DNA from: Verrucomicrobiota bacterium
Lineage (GTDB): Bacteria > Verrucomicrobiota > Verrucomicrobiia > Limisphaerales > J093
Reading direction: 5' to 3'
NCBI GenBank assembly: GCA_022710935.1
Contig: JAKLFY010000013.1
Location: 1-64,000, forward strand
Length of the DNA stretch: 64,000 nucleotides
Translations under genes and position numbers: made by a program
Notes under the pieces: generated by a model
Told to the model about the DNA's origin: nothing
Databases searched by the model: none
Seen by the model: the letters and a program-made list of their open reading frames with translations, nothing else
Shown here: positions 35,757-43,708 of the stretch, one piece after another
Position numbering within the stretch: position 1 is the first letter of the stretch
Layout of the letters: every line of letters begins with the position of its first letter

Positions 35757-36067
35757 TGCATCTGGAGGTTGTCGGGGGAAGTCGAGTTTGCGCCGTGTGG
35801 GGGCACGCGGCCTACAACATCGGTGTCTGTCCCTTGTAGGCCGGGTCCCCTGACCCGGCGCCCGCACCGATGTCTGTCCTTGCGCCGCGTGGGGGCACGC
35901 GGCCTACACCGGGAGTCTCGATGTGTTGTAGGCCCGGTGCCCTCACCGGGCGACAGAACACCGGCTGTGTTGTAGGCCCGGTGCCCTCACCGGGCGACAG
36001 AACACCGGCTGTGTTGTAGGCCCGGTGCCCTCACCGGGCCACAGAACACCGGCAACAACCAAATGCA
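35757..36067. repeat. Hairpin-rich dispersed element, copy B
   Basis: The element is 311 bp. It starts TGCATCTGGAGGTTGTCGG (35757-35775) and ends CCGGCAACAACCAAATGCA (36049-36067), matching the inverted ends of copy A. It contains the same GCCGCGTG/CACGCGGC and GCCGGGTC/GACCCGGC hairpins as copy A. The right part is amplified as three 44-bp units. It sits between the start of rnd and the truncated hsdM, at the edge of the decayed restriction locus. Confidence 0.85.
35926..36057. repeat. 44-bp tandem repeat, three units, within element B
   Basis: Units start at 35926, 35970 and 36014. Each includes the GCCCGGTG/CACCGGGC hairpin followed by a CGACAGAACACCGG-type tail. The third unit diverges slightly (CCACAG for CGACAG, and the end reads into the terminal inverted repeat). 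There are no spacers, so it is not a CRISPR. Confidence 0.95.
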
Positions 36068-36152
36068 CCGGGCGCATTGGACGAGCTTGCCCTCGACGAG
36101 ATCGGGGGGATTGAGGTTCAATCGCGGGCAGGACGAAGGCAATCGCTCGACT

Positions 36153-36830
36153 ATGGACCAAGCCACCCACAACAAGATCGTCTCCTTCATCTGGGGCATC
36201 GCCGACGATGTGCTGCGCGACCTGTTCAAGCGCGGCAAATACCCCGACGTCATCCTGCCCATGTGCGTCTTGCGCCGGATGGACGCCGTGCTCGAGCCGA
36301 CCAAGCAGGCCGTGCTGGAAACGAAGGAGATGCTCGACAAGGCGGGCATCACCGAGCAGCGCGCCGCGCTCGCCGCTGCTGCCGGCCAGTCCTTTTACAA
36401 CACCTCGAAATTCACCCTGCGCGACTTGAAGTCCCGGGGCAGCCAGCAGCAGCTCCTCGCCGATTTTGAAAATTACCTGGACGGATTCTCCCAAAATGTT
36501 CAGGACATCCTCGAGAACTTCAAATTCCGCAACCAGCTCCCAACCCTCTCGAAGTCCGATTCCCTCGGCACGCTCATCAACAAGTTCCTCGATCCAGAGA
36601 TCAATCTCAGCCCGGATCCCGTCCTCCATTCCGACGGCACGATCCGCCAGCCCGCGATGGACAATCACGCCATGGGCACCGTCTTCGAGGAACTGGTCCG
36701 CAAATTCAACGAGGACAACAACGAAGAGGCCGGCGAACACTGGACGCCCCGCGACGCCGTGCGCCTGATGGCGAATCTGATTTTCCTTCCCGTCGCTGAC
36801 CGCATCAAATCCGGCGCTTACCTGCCGTAG
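36153..36830 (+). pseudogene. hsdM: Truncated type I restriction methylase subunit HsdM
   Basis: The ATG at 36153 gives the standard family start MDQATHNKIVSFIWGIADDV, followed by RGKYPDVILPMCVLRRMDAV, and FNEDNNEEAGEHWTPRDAVR just before the end. It stops with TAG at 36828-36830 after ADRIKSGAYLP, exactly where intact HsdM proteins continue into the SAM-binding YDGACGTGG motif and the NPPF catalytic loop. Only the N-terminal 225 residues of what is normally a protein two to three times longer remain. The methylase is expected to be inactive. The fic gene follows after about 120 bases. Confidence 0.88.
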
Positions 36831-36953
36831 GATTCGGTCCCCAATACCGTTGCGTTAAACAGAACAGCCACGAAGGAATTTGTTTTAACTAAAAACCATT
36901 TTGCTTTACACAACGCTCGTTGCGGCAACCGCGTTTAACACAAGCGAAATACC

Positions 36954-38063
36954 ATGAAGCCATTTGAGCCAGAACCCCTTCCGCCCAGTGATCTCGAACT
37001 GCTTGCGCTCATGCCGTTGATCGGCAAGGCGAATCGGGCCATCGCCACCCTGGAAGGGCTCTTCTACGGCATCCCCAACCCCAATGTTCTGCTCTCGCCC
37101 ATCACGACGCAGGAAGCCGTGCTCTCCTCCAAGATCGAAGGTACTCAGGCTGATTTGGAGGACGTTCTGAAATTCGAAGCGGGCGAACCACCGTCCGAGC
37201 CATCCCGCCGGGACGACATCCACGAAATCATGAACTACCGGAAGGCCCTCCGTCTTTCCGAGAAGCTCCTCCAAGACCGCCCGTTCTGCCTGAACACTCT
37301 GCTCAAGCTTCATGACGTCCTCATGGACAGCGTCCGTGGCCACAACAAGGCGCGCGGACGCTTCCGCACGATTCAGAATTGGATCGGCAAGCCGGGCAGC
37401 CCGATTGAGGAAGCCGCCTTCGTTCCACCATCGCCGTTCCACCTGCAGGAGCACCTGAACCGTTGGGAAGCCTATTGGCATGCAGACGCACCAGACGCCC
37501 TGGTTCAACTCGCCCTCGTTCATGCGCAATTCGAGATTCTCCACCCGTTTATTGATGGCAACGGCCGCCTCGGGCGCATGATTATCCCGCTCTTCCTCTA
37601 CGAGAAGAAGATTCTGAGCCGGCCCTGCTTCTACCTATCGGCCTACTTTGAATCCAGCCGCGACAACTACATCGCCCGACTCAGAGATCTGGGCCAGCCC
37701 GGAAGCTGGACGCGCTGGTGTGCATTCTTTGTCGAGGGCGTGGCCGTGCAGGCCGAGGCGAACACCACCAAGGCCCGCGCCATTCAGGACCTGTACGAGC
37801 GCCTCAAGAAGAAAGTCATCGACCTGACGCACTCGCAGTTTGCCATACCGCTGCTCGACTTCATCTTCGAGCGGCCGATCTTCCGCAGCAGCGATGTCAC
37901 CAAGCTGGCGCACATGCCCAGCGCGCCCATGGTGGCCAATCTGCTTGGCAACCTCAGGCGGAACGGCGTGCTTCACACCGTGCGCGAAGGCGCCGGACGC
38001 CGCCCGCACGTGCTGGCGCTCGCCGAACTCATCAACCTCTGCGAGGGGAAGAAAGTGTTTTGA
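36954..38063 (+). CDS. Fic family protein (predicted AMP transferase)
   Basis: Fic enzymes usually transfer AMP from ATP to Ser, Thr or Tyr hydroxyls of target proteins. The 369-residue protein has an N-terminal Fic_N-type region, with the inhibitory helix motif SSKIEG (Ser58 to Gly63, S-x-x-x-E-G). The catalytic motif is complete: HPFIDGNGRLGR, with His197 as catalytic base and Asp201, Asn203 and Arg205 as other motif residues. A winged-helix-like region follows at the C-terminus (RPIFRSSDVTKLAHMPSA). The inhibitory motif in front of the core makes it a class II (N-terminally self-inhibited) Fic. It lies between truncated hsdM and full-length hsdS. The 36831-36953 spacer has inverted GTTAAAC/GTTTAAC copies at 36854-36860 and 36932-36938, a possible operator. 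Confidence 0.92.
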   Translation: MKPFEPEPLPPSDLELLALMPLIGKANRAIATLEGLFYGIPNPNVLLSPITTQEAVLSSKIEGTQADLEDVLKFEAGEPPSEPSRRDDIHEIMNYRKALRLSEKLLQDRPFCLNTLLKLHDVLMDSVRGHNKARGRFRTIQNWIGKPGSPIEEAAFVPPSPFHLQEHLNRWEAYWHADAPDALVQLALVHAQFEILHPFIDGNGRLGRMIIPLFLYEKKILSRPCFYLSAYFESSRDNYIARLRDLGQPGSWTRWCAFFVEGVAVQAEANTTKARAIQDLYERLKKKVIDLTHSQFAIPLLDFIFERPIFRSSDVTKLAHMPSAPMVANLLGNLRRNGVLHTVREGAGRRPHVLALAELINLCEGKKVF

Positions 38064-38190
38064 GGGCATTCATTTACGCGCAACCCGCCATGCACCCCCA
38101 CGAAGCACCGCAACTCGCTGCAAACAAAGGGGTTCTTTATTTAAGCGTTTGCCTTCGGTGTCAGCGGGAAGCCGGAAACGGAGGCGCGTC

Positions 38191-39546
38191 ATGATCGCCA
38201 ACCCTTCGACTCCGCTCATGGCAGGCCTCCAGCCTTACCCGGAATACAAGGAGTCGGGCCTGCCGTGGTCTGCACAGCTTCCCTCGCACTGGAAACAGGA
38301 GCGTGCGAAATGGCTGTTCACTAAGATGGATCGCCCAGTTGGGGAGAATGATGAGGTCGTAACGTGCTTCCGCGACGGCAAGGTGACATTGCGGAAGAAT
38401 CGCCGCTCACGCGGATTCACCGAAGCCATTTACGAGTTCGGCTACCAAGGCATCCGCAAGGGCGACCTCGTGATTCATGCGATGGACGCATTCGCTGGTG
38501 CGGTGGGCGTGTCCGACAGCAACGGCAAGGGCACTCCGGTTTACGCAGTCTGCCAACCGAAGACGGGCGTTAACGCCCACTACTACGCCTTCATCATACG
38601 TGAGATGGCACGGTCGCAGTGGATTCTCGCTCTTTCTCGTGGCATCCGTGAACGTTCGACCGATTTTCGCTACGACACTTTCGGCGGACAGCGTGTGCCA
38701 TTGCCCCCTCCCTCGGAGCAGGCGGCGATGGTGCGGTTTCTGGACTGGGCGAACGGGCGGCTGGAGCGGGCGATCCGGGCGAAGCGAAAGGTGATCGCGC
38801 TGCTCCACGAGCAGAAGCAGGCCATCATCCACCGGGCCGTCACCCGAGGTTTGAACGCGGAGGCCGCGTTCAAACCTTCCGGCATCCCCTGGCTCGGCAA
38901 CATCCCCGAGCATTGGGAAGTGTGGCCGTTACGCCGGTGCATTTCCATCCGGTCTGGCGATTTCATCGATGGATCGAAGCTCAAGAATGAGAGAAGCGAC
39001 TCAAGCCCGATCCCCGTGATAGGTGGGAATGGCATCATGGGATTTGCCGATCGGTCAAACGTTTCCGGGCTGACCATCGTGATCGGGCGAGTGGGTGCTC
39101 TTTGCGGAAATGTTCATCTGGTTAAAGAGGCTGCGTGGATTACTGACAATGCTTTGAGGATTACCCGGATGGTAGGCTTTGACGCTGGTTACCTGGCCGA
39201 GCAGCTCCGCGTCATGAATCTGAACCTGCTCGCCAATGCCAACGCGCAACCGCTGGTCACCGGGGGTGTAATCAAAACGCAACGCGTCGTAAAGCCCCCA
39301 CAAGATGAGCAGCAAAGAATCACCGATGCATTGCAGACGCTATACGTTCCAGTGACAAGCGCCCTCTCCCGTCTTGATCGCGAAATCGGATTGCTGCGGG
39401 AATACCGGACGCGGCTGGTGGCGGACGTGGTGACGGGCAAGCTGGACGTGCGTCCCGCCGCCCGCGACCTCCCCGCCGAACCCCGCGCCCCCGAACTCGC
39501 GCCGGAGGAATCGTCCGAACCCGAAACCGAGGAAACCGAAGCATGA
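38191..39546 (+). CDS. hsdS: Type I restriction specificity subunit HsdS
   Basis: HsdS gives the DNA sequence specificity of type I restriction-modification complexes. The ATG at 38191 has GGAGG at 38180-38184 and gives 451 residues, a full-length protein. Two target-recognition domains are each opened by a GLPW/GIPWLG-type motif (KESGLPWSAQLPSHWK and SGIPWLGNIPEHWEVW) and closed by a conserved helix: LLHEQKQAIIHRAVTRGL in the middle and LLREYRTRLVADVVTGKL at the end. The C-terminal tail is Pro/Glu-rich (EPETEETEA). Its partners hsdM and hsdR are both truncated here, so it has no local functional complex. It ends in ATGA overlap with the next small frame. Confidence 0.92.
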   Translation: MIANPSTPLMAGLQPYPEYKESGLPWSAQLPSHWKQERAKWLFTKMDRPVGENDEVVTCFRDGKVTLRKNRRSRGFTEAIYEFGYQGIRKGDLVIHAMDAFAGAVGVSDSNGKGTPVYAVCQPKTGVNAHYYAFIIREMARSQWILALSRGIRERSTDFRYDTFGGQRVPLPPPSEQAAMVRFLDWANGRLERAIRAKRKVIALLHEQKQAIIHRAVTRGLNAEAAFKPSGIPWLGNIPEHWEVWPLRRCISIRSGDFIDGSKLKNERSDSSPIPVIGGNGIMGFADRSNVSGLTIVIGRVGALCGNVHLVKEAAWITDNALRITRMVGFDAGYLAEQLRVMNLNLLANANAQPLVTGGVIKTQRVVKPPQDEQQRITDALQTLYVPVTSALSRLDREIGLLREYRTRLVADVVTGKLDVRPAARDLPAEPRAPELAPEESSEPETEETEA

Positions 39547-39824
39547 CGCCCGACAAGACACTTACCGAAAAAGCCCCGCGCTTTCGGAGCGAACACCTCC
39601 ACTTATCTGCAGATGTCCACACACGGCTCATCGCTTTGAAGGCAGCCGGCCACTATTTCCGCGGCCAGCCCGGCGGTGGCTATCGTTCGCCCGAGGACGG
39701 GCGGCCCGTCTTGCAGGATGGCCATCATCAAGGACATAGACCGCTTGGAGAAGGCGCTGAGGCCGAGTGTGAAGCAGTTGAAGGTGAGCACATGAACCCC
39801 GAAGCCCTCAGTCCCAGGACCTGA
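39543..39824 (+). CDS. Small ORF overlapping hsdS, uncertain
   Basis: This 93-residue frame begins MTPDKTLTEKAPRF in an ATGA overlap with hsdS. I do not recognise it. The first residues faintly echo the start of HsdR (MPPTDTSEKGLET at 41453), and intact hsdS-hsdR pairs often join by such an overlap. The frame could therefore be the scar of the original hsdR start, displaced when the toxin-antitoxin genes arrived. From about residue 40 on it is rich in Gly, His and Glu and looks non-native. Whether it is translated is unknown. Confidence 0.25.
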   Translation: MTPDKTLTEKAPRFRSEHLHLSADVHTRLIALKAAGHYFRGQPGGGYRSPEDGRPVLQDGHHQGHRPLGEGAEAECEAVEGEHMNPEALSPRT

Positions 39825-39890
39825 AGCCGATGCTGACACCAAAGCCTAAAGGCCCCTGCCGAGACACGGAACGGACAAGGCCCCCTAATA

Positions 39891-39909
39891 ACTTCCCCAA
39901 ATGGGAAGT
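39891..39909 (+). promoter_or_regulatory. Candidate operator dyad before higB
   Basis: A perfect 7-bp inverted repeat ACTTCCC (39891-39897) and GGGAAGT (39903-39909) with a 5-nt CAAAT centre lies just before a TTGACA hexamer at 39916-39921 and about 35 bases before the higB start. Its position suits autoregulation by the HTH-containing antitoxin. Confidence 0.45.
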
Positions 39910-39944
39910 GTTTGATTGACATACAGACGGGAACTTCTTACCGT

Positions 39945-40238
39945 ATGCGGGTTATTAAAATCAAGACCCTGCTCGAGTTCTGGCAGCGGGAACCGGCGGC
40001 GCAAGCGGAATTGCAGGCATGGTATGCGGAAGCGAAGGAAGCCGATTGGCAAACACCCGCTGAACTCAAGATGCAGTTCGGCAATGCCAGCATTCTCAAA
40101 GGGCAGCGCGTGGTGTTCAATATTTGCGGAAACAAGTACCGGCTGGTCGTACGGATTAACTATCCGTTTCGCGTGATTTACATCCGGTTCATCGGCACGC
40201 ACGCGGAATACGACCGCATTGACGTGGAAACAGTGTGA
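39945..40238 (+). CDS. higB: HigB family toxin (mRNA interferase)
   Basis: The 97-residue product matches the HigB_toxin family: MRVIKIKTLLEFW, AELQAWYAEAKEADWQTPAE, GQRVVFNICGNKYRLVVRIN and YPFRVIYIRFIGTHAEYDRI. These small RelE-fold endoribonucleases cleave mRNA at the ribosome. The ATG at 39945 is preferred over an upstream TTG (39912) because the family starts MRVI. The gene precedes the antitoxin, the reverse of the usual antitoxin-first order but typical of hig loci, and its TGA overlaps the next ATG by one base (TGATG). Confidence 0.92.
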   Translation: MRVIKIKTLLEFWQREPAAQAELQAWYAEAKEADWQTPAELKMQFGNASILKGQRVVFNICGNKYRLVVRINYPFRVIYIRFIGTHAEYDRIDVETV

Positions 40239-41443
40239 TGCAACCGAAACTCATCAAAACCGAGGCCGACCACCAGGCCGCGCTGGCGCGTATCGAAGCC
40301 ATCTTCGATGCGGCTCCGGGCACGCCTGAAGGCGACGAGTTCGAACTGCTGACGACGTTGGTGGAGCTCTACGAGAAGGAGCATTTCCCGGTGGGGTTGC
40401 CCGACCCCATCGCTGCCATCCGGTTCCGTATGGAGCAGGGTGGCTTGAAGCAGAAGGACTTGGTCCGCTACATCGGCAGCGAAAGCAAAGTGTCGGAAGT
40501 GCTGTCGGGCCAGCGCGGCTTGAGTCTGTCCATGATACGCAACTTGGTCGGAGGCTTGGGCATCCCGGCGGAAGTCCTGTTGCAGGAGGCGGGTGCGAAG
40601 CTCGATCCGAACGACCCGGCCCTGCAATGGAACAAGTTCCCCCTGGCGGAGATGGTGGAACGAGGCTGGTTCCCCGGCTTTCACGACCGGTTGCCCGACG
40701 CCAAGTCCCAAGCGGAGGACCTGCTGGCGTCCTTCGCGGGCCCATTGGGCCGGGGCGCTCTGCGTCCAGCTCTGAACCGTCAGCACGTCCGTAGCGGCAG
40801 CCAGATGGACCCCTACGCGCTAGCCGCATGGCGCATCCGTGTCGCCACCCTCGCGCTCCGCCAAGCCTTGCCGCCCTACCAGCCGGGAACCATCACTCCC
40901 CGGTTCATGCGGGAATTGGTTCAGCTCAGCTACATGGATGAAGGCCCGCGGCTGGCCAAGGAGTTTCTCGGCAAAAGCGGCATTCGCTTTGCCGTCGAGC
41001 GCCACTTGCCCCACACGTTTCTGGATGGCGCGGCCATGAAGCTCCCGGACGGCTCGCCCGTCGTCGGCCTGACGCTGCGCTACGACCGTCTCGACAATTT
41101 CTGGTTTACGCTCTGCCACGAGCTTGCGCACATCGCTCTGCACCTGGACAAGGGAGAGGTGGATGTGTTTTTCGATGACGTGGCGCAGCGGGATCCAGAC
41201 ACGCGGGAGAAGGAGGCCGATGGGTTTGCCAGCGAAGCGCTCATCCCCGCCAAGGAATGGAAGGAGTTTCGCCTCAGTCACACACTCGACTCGGCCAGCG
41301 TGCGAGCGTTCGCGGCTCGCCTCCGAATCAGCTCGGCCATACCCGCCGGTCGCATCCGCTACGAGAAAGGCAGTTACAAGTTGCTCCAAGACCTTGTCGG
41401 CCGAGGGAAGGTCCGCAAGTTGCTGGAGCCAGCCACAGTCTGA
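40238..41443 (+). CDS. HigA-like antitoxin fused to ImmA/IrrE metallopeptidase
   Basis: The 401-residue product has two parts. The N-terminal 110 or so residues match HigA antitoxins: RIEAIFDAAPGTPEGDEFEL, LYEKEHFPVGLPDPIAAIRF and the XRE-like helix-turn-helix LKQKDLVRYIGSESKVSEVL. The C-terminal 250 residues match the ImmA/IrrE metallopeptidase family, with the zinc motif LCHELAHIALHL (His294, Glu295, His298) and downstream EKEADGFASEALIP providing the third ligand. ImmA/IrrE proteases typically cleave a repressor after a signal. The fusion therefore couples toxin neutralisation, DNA binding and a protease in one chain. It is translationally coupled to higB, and hsdR' follows after nine bases. 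Confidence 0.88.
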   Translation: MQPKLIKTEADHQAALARIEAIFDAAPGTPEGDEFELLTTLVELYEKEHFPVGLPDPIAAIRFRMEQGGLKQKDLVRYIGSESKVSEVLSGQRGLSLSMIRNLVGGLGIPAEVLLQEAGAKLDPNDPALQWNKFPLAEMVERGWFPGFHDRLPDAKSQAEDLLASFAGPLGRGALRPALNRQHVRSGSQMDPYALAAWRIRVATLALRQALPPYQPGTITPRFMRELVQLSYMDEGPRLAKEFLGKSGIRFAVERHLPHTFLDGAAMKLPDGSPVVGLTLRYDRLDNFWFTLCHELAHIALHLDKGEVDVFFDDVAQRDPDTREKEADGFASEALIPAKEWKEFRLSHTLDSASVRAFAARLRISSAIPAGRIRYEKGSYKLLQDLVGRGKVRKLLEPATV

Positions 41444-41452
41444 GGTCATTTC

Positions 41453-42034
41453 ATGCCCCCAACGGACACCAGCGAGAAGGGCCTCGAGACGCTGATCATG
41501 CGGCACATGACCGGCGTGGATGGGCTGGTGTTCGCCGCCGAGGATGTTGTCGCGGAAACGCCCGATGCCCTCGCCGCCGCCAAGGCCGCCGGCTCGGGCT
41601 GGCTCGCCGGCAACCCCAAAGACTACGACCGCACCCACGCGCTCGACGTGCCGCAGTTGTTCCAGTTCCTGCAGGCCACCCAGCCAGAGACCTTCAAGAA
41701 GCTCGGCATGCCCGATTACCGTGATGCCAAGGACATCAACCGCCAAAAGTTCCTCGCCCGGCTCTCGAATGAAATCGGCAAGCGCGGCGTGATTGACGTG
41801 CTCCGCAAGGGCGTGGACCACGGCCCGCTGCATTTCGACCTGTTCTACGGCACGCCCTCACCGGGCAACACCAAGGCGGCGACGCTCCATGCCCGGAATC
41901 GTTTCAGCGTCACCCGCCAGTTGCGCTATAGCACGGACGAGACCCGCCGGGCGCTGGACTTGTGCCTGTTCATCAACGGCCTGCCGCTATCGACCTTTGA
42001 ACTCAAGTATGGTCTTCACCATCACAGCCGGTGA
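41453..42034 (+). pseudogene. hsdR: Truncated type I restriction endonuclease subunit HsdR
   Basis: The frame encodes 193 residues that correspond to the N-terminus of HsdR (MPPTDTSEKGLETLIMRHMT, FNGLPL-like LCLFINGLPLSTFELKYG). The nuclease-type E-x-K (FELK) is near the end, then the sequence runs into HHHSR and stops. The rest of the nuclease domain and the whole SF2 helicase motor, normally about 800 residues more, are missing. It is a dead restriction subunit. The break lies just upstream of an unrelated exported protein at 42105. Confidence 0.88.
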
Positions 42035-42104
42035 GCAGCCGCGCGGAATCTCATCGACGACGCTCGCGGGCGATGCTATGGGCTGACCCGCCATTCACTG
42101 GAAC

Positions 42105-43532
42105 ATGAACGCCTGCCAAATCGGGATGAGCCTTGCCATCGCCGCGGTCTTGCTCGCTGCGTCGTCTCGAGCCGCCGAGACAGCCCTGCAGCCCGTGGTC
42201 GAGGTCGAGGAGGTGGTTTACGAATACACCTCCGCGGACAACGGTGCAGGGCCGATGTGGTGCCACGGATCCACGTGCCTGGTGCGATTGGGCGACGCCC
42301 TGTTCGCAAGCGGGCTCGAGACCATCCCGCACGAGAAACCGCTCAACAATTGCCGATGGACTTTCTGGAGACGCGGACCGGAGGGTTGGACTCTTCTCCA
42401 AAAGGACCCGGCTGGGCGCACACGCGAGCCATGTCCGCTGGCGGCATTTCCCGAGCCGGGCCGGGTCTTTCTTTCGGCGAATCCAACGCTCAATCCGCCG
42501 GGGCAGGCGGGCGGGGGACCGGCACGCCCTGTGCTTTTCGAGTTCACGGCGGCGGATGCGTCCGCCCCGCCCGGGAGCCATTGGCCGGGCTGGCGGAACC
42601 ATCCGGCGCCTCCGGCGTTCACCGAGCATTCCTATCGCAGCCTGGCCGCGGACGGGCCGGGCCGGGAGCTGATTCTCTTCCAGAACATCGGCTACACGCA
42701 TGCCGAGTGGGCTTTCCGCGATCGCGACGGCAACTGGAACGCGCAAGGCCAACTGAAGTGGCCGTGGGGCGCCGAGTACGACACGCCGCAGCCCATCCGC
42801 GTCTGCTATCCGAACGTGGCGCTCCGAGCGCGCGCCGTTCATTTCGTCGGCGTCAGCGACATCGTCGAGCCGTACGCGAAGTGGCGGCAGGCCAAGCGCG
42901 AACTCACGGGCCAGGAGTGGGATTACGATTTCCGCCGCCTCTTCTATACGTGGTCCCCCGACATCGCCCGCGGCGGCTTTCGCGACTGGGTCGAAATCGC
43001 CAGCCGCGACAAGACATGCGGGTGGGTTTCTCCGGGCGATCTCTGGGTTGCCCCCGACGGCGCCGTCCACATTGTCTGGACGGAGCGCGCGTTGGACGAA
43101 CGCCTGCGCGCGAAGTTCTTCCCGAACGAGAAGCAACGTCACGAGCTCAATTACGCCGTCGTCCGGGAAGGCCGCGTGCGGTTGCGCCGCACGCTCCTGG
43201 CCGCAGACGAAGGAAGACCGGGACTCGTGGCCAGCCTGCCGCGTTTCCAGCCCCTGCCCGACCATCGCCTGTGCGTCTTCTTCCATGTGCAGGGTGCGGA
43301 CGAAACCGGCAAAGCGGTGGCCGAGAATCGTCTCCTCGATCTGGGTTCGGAGGGTTCCCCTGGCCCCATGATCTCCGTTCCACTTCGACATCCGCTGGCC
43401 AGCTATTTCACGGCGACCGTGAGGGCCGGGTCCGCCCCCAGTTGGACCTTGGATTTGTTGGGCACGCGGTCCGACCAGCCAAATGCCATGTGCTACGCGC
43501 GCGTACGGATCGAAGGAGGCGCTCCTCCGTGA
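42105..43532 (+). CDS. Exported protein of unknown function
   Basis: The 475-residue product has a signal peptide (MNACQIGMSLAIAAVLLAAS, cleavage near SRAAE); ATG at 42126 is an equally possible start. I do not recognise a named family. The sequence has repeating beta-strand patterns with WTFWRRGPEGWTLL, HAEWAFRDRDGNWNA and GDLWVAPDGAVHIVWTER, which resemble a sialidase/BNR-like beta-propeller, without clear Asp-box repeats. It lies just past the decayed hsdR, and a GGAGTGCGG hairpin repeat follows before the next gene. Confidence 0.65.
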   Translation: MNACQIGMSLAIAAVLLAASSRAAETALQPVVEVEEVVYEYTSADNGAGPMWCHGSTCLVRLGDALFASGLETIPHEKPLNNCRWTFWRRGPEGWTLLQKDPAGRTREPCPLAAFPEPGRVFLSANPTLNPPGQAGGGPARPVLFEFTAADASAPPGSHWPGWRNHPAPPAFTEHSYRSLAADGPGRELILFQNIGYTHAEWAFRDRDGNWNAQGQLKWPWGAEYDTPQPIRVCYPNVALRARAVHFVGVSDIVEPYAKWRQAKRELTGQEWDYDFRRLFYTWSPDIARGGFRDWVEIASRDKTCGWVSPGDLWVAPDGAVHIVWTERALDERLRAKFFPNEKQRHELNYAVVREGRVRLRRTLLAADEGRPGLVASLPRFQPLPDHRLCVFFHVQGADETGKAVAENRLLDLGSEGSPGPMISVPLRHPLASYFTATVRAGSAPSWTLDLLGTRSDQPNAMCYARVRIEGGAPP

Positions 43533-43635
43533 ACCTCCCCATGAACCTCGACACGGAACGCGGCGCTGAAGCGCACGCACTCTCCCGCAATGCGGGACTT
43601 CGCGACGTCGAGCGCGTCCGGCGTGGCGAAGCCTT

Positions 43636-43662
43636 TGGAGTGCGGCGGTTTACCGCCGCTTT
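43636..43662 (+). repeat. GGAGTGCGG hairpin repeat
   Basis: TGGAGTGCGGCGGTTTACCG followed by CCGCTTT contains a GCGGCGG/CCGCCGC stem with a short loop. The same hairpin, in both orientations, occurs at 58476-58559. It lies in the spacer between the 42105 and 43709 genes. Confidence 0.75.
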
Positions 43663-43708
43663 AGATTCACGTCCGCTGAGCAGTTCGCAACGTAACAGGT
43701 GACTCCTC

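Noticed and set aside
35926-36057. Three 44-bp units considered as a CRISPR array
   Set aside because: Units are contiguous with no spacers and contain stem-loops matching a dispersed element.
37840-38190. Frame extension upstream of hsdS, open from 37840
   Set aside because: It overlaps the fic gene in another frame; ATG at 38191 with GGAGG and the usual HsdS start is better.
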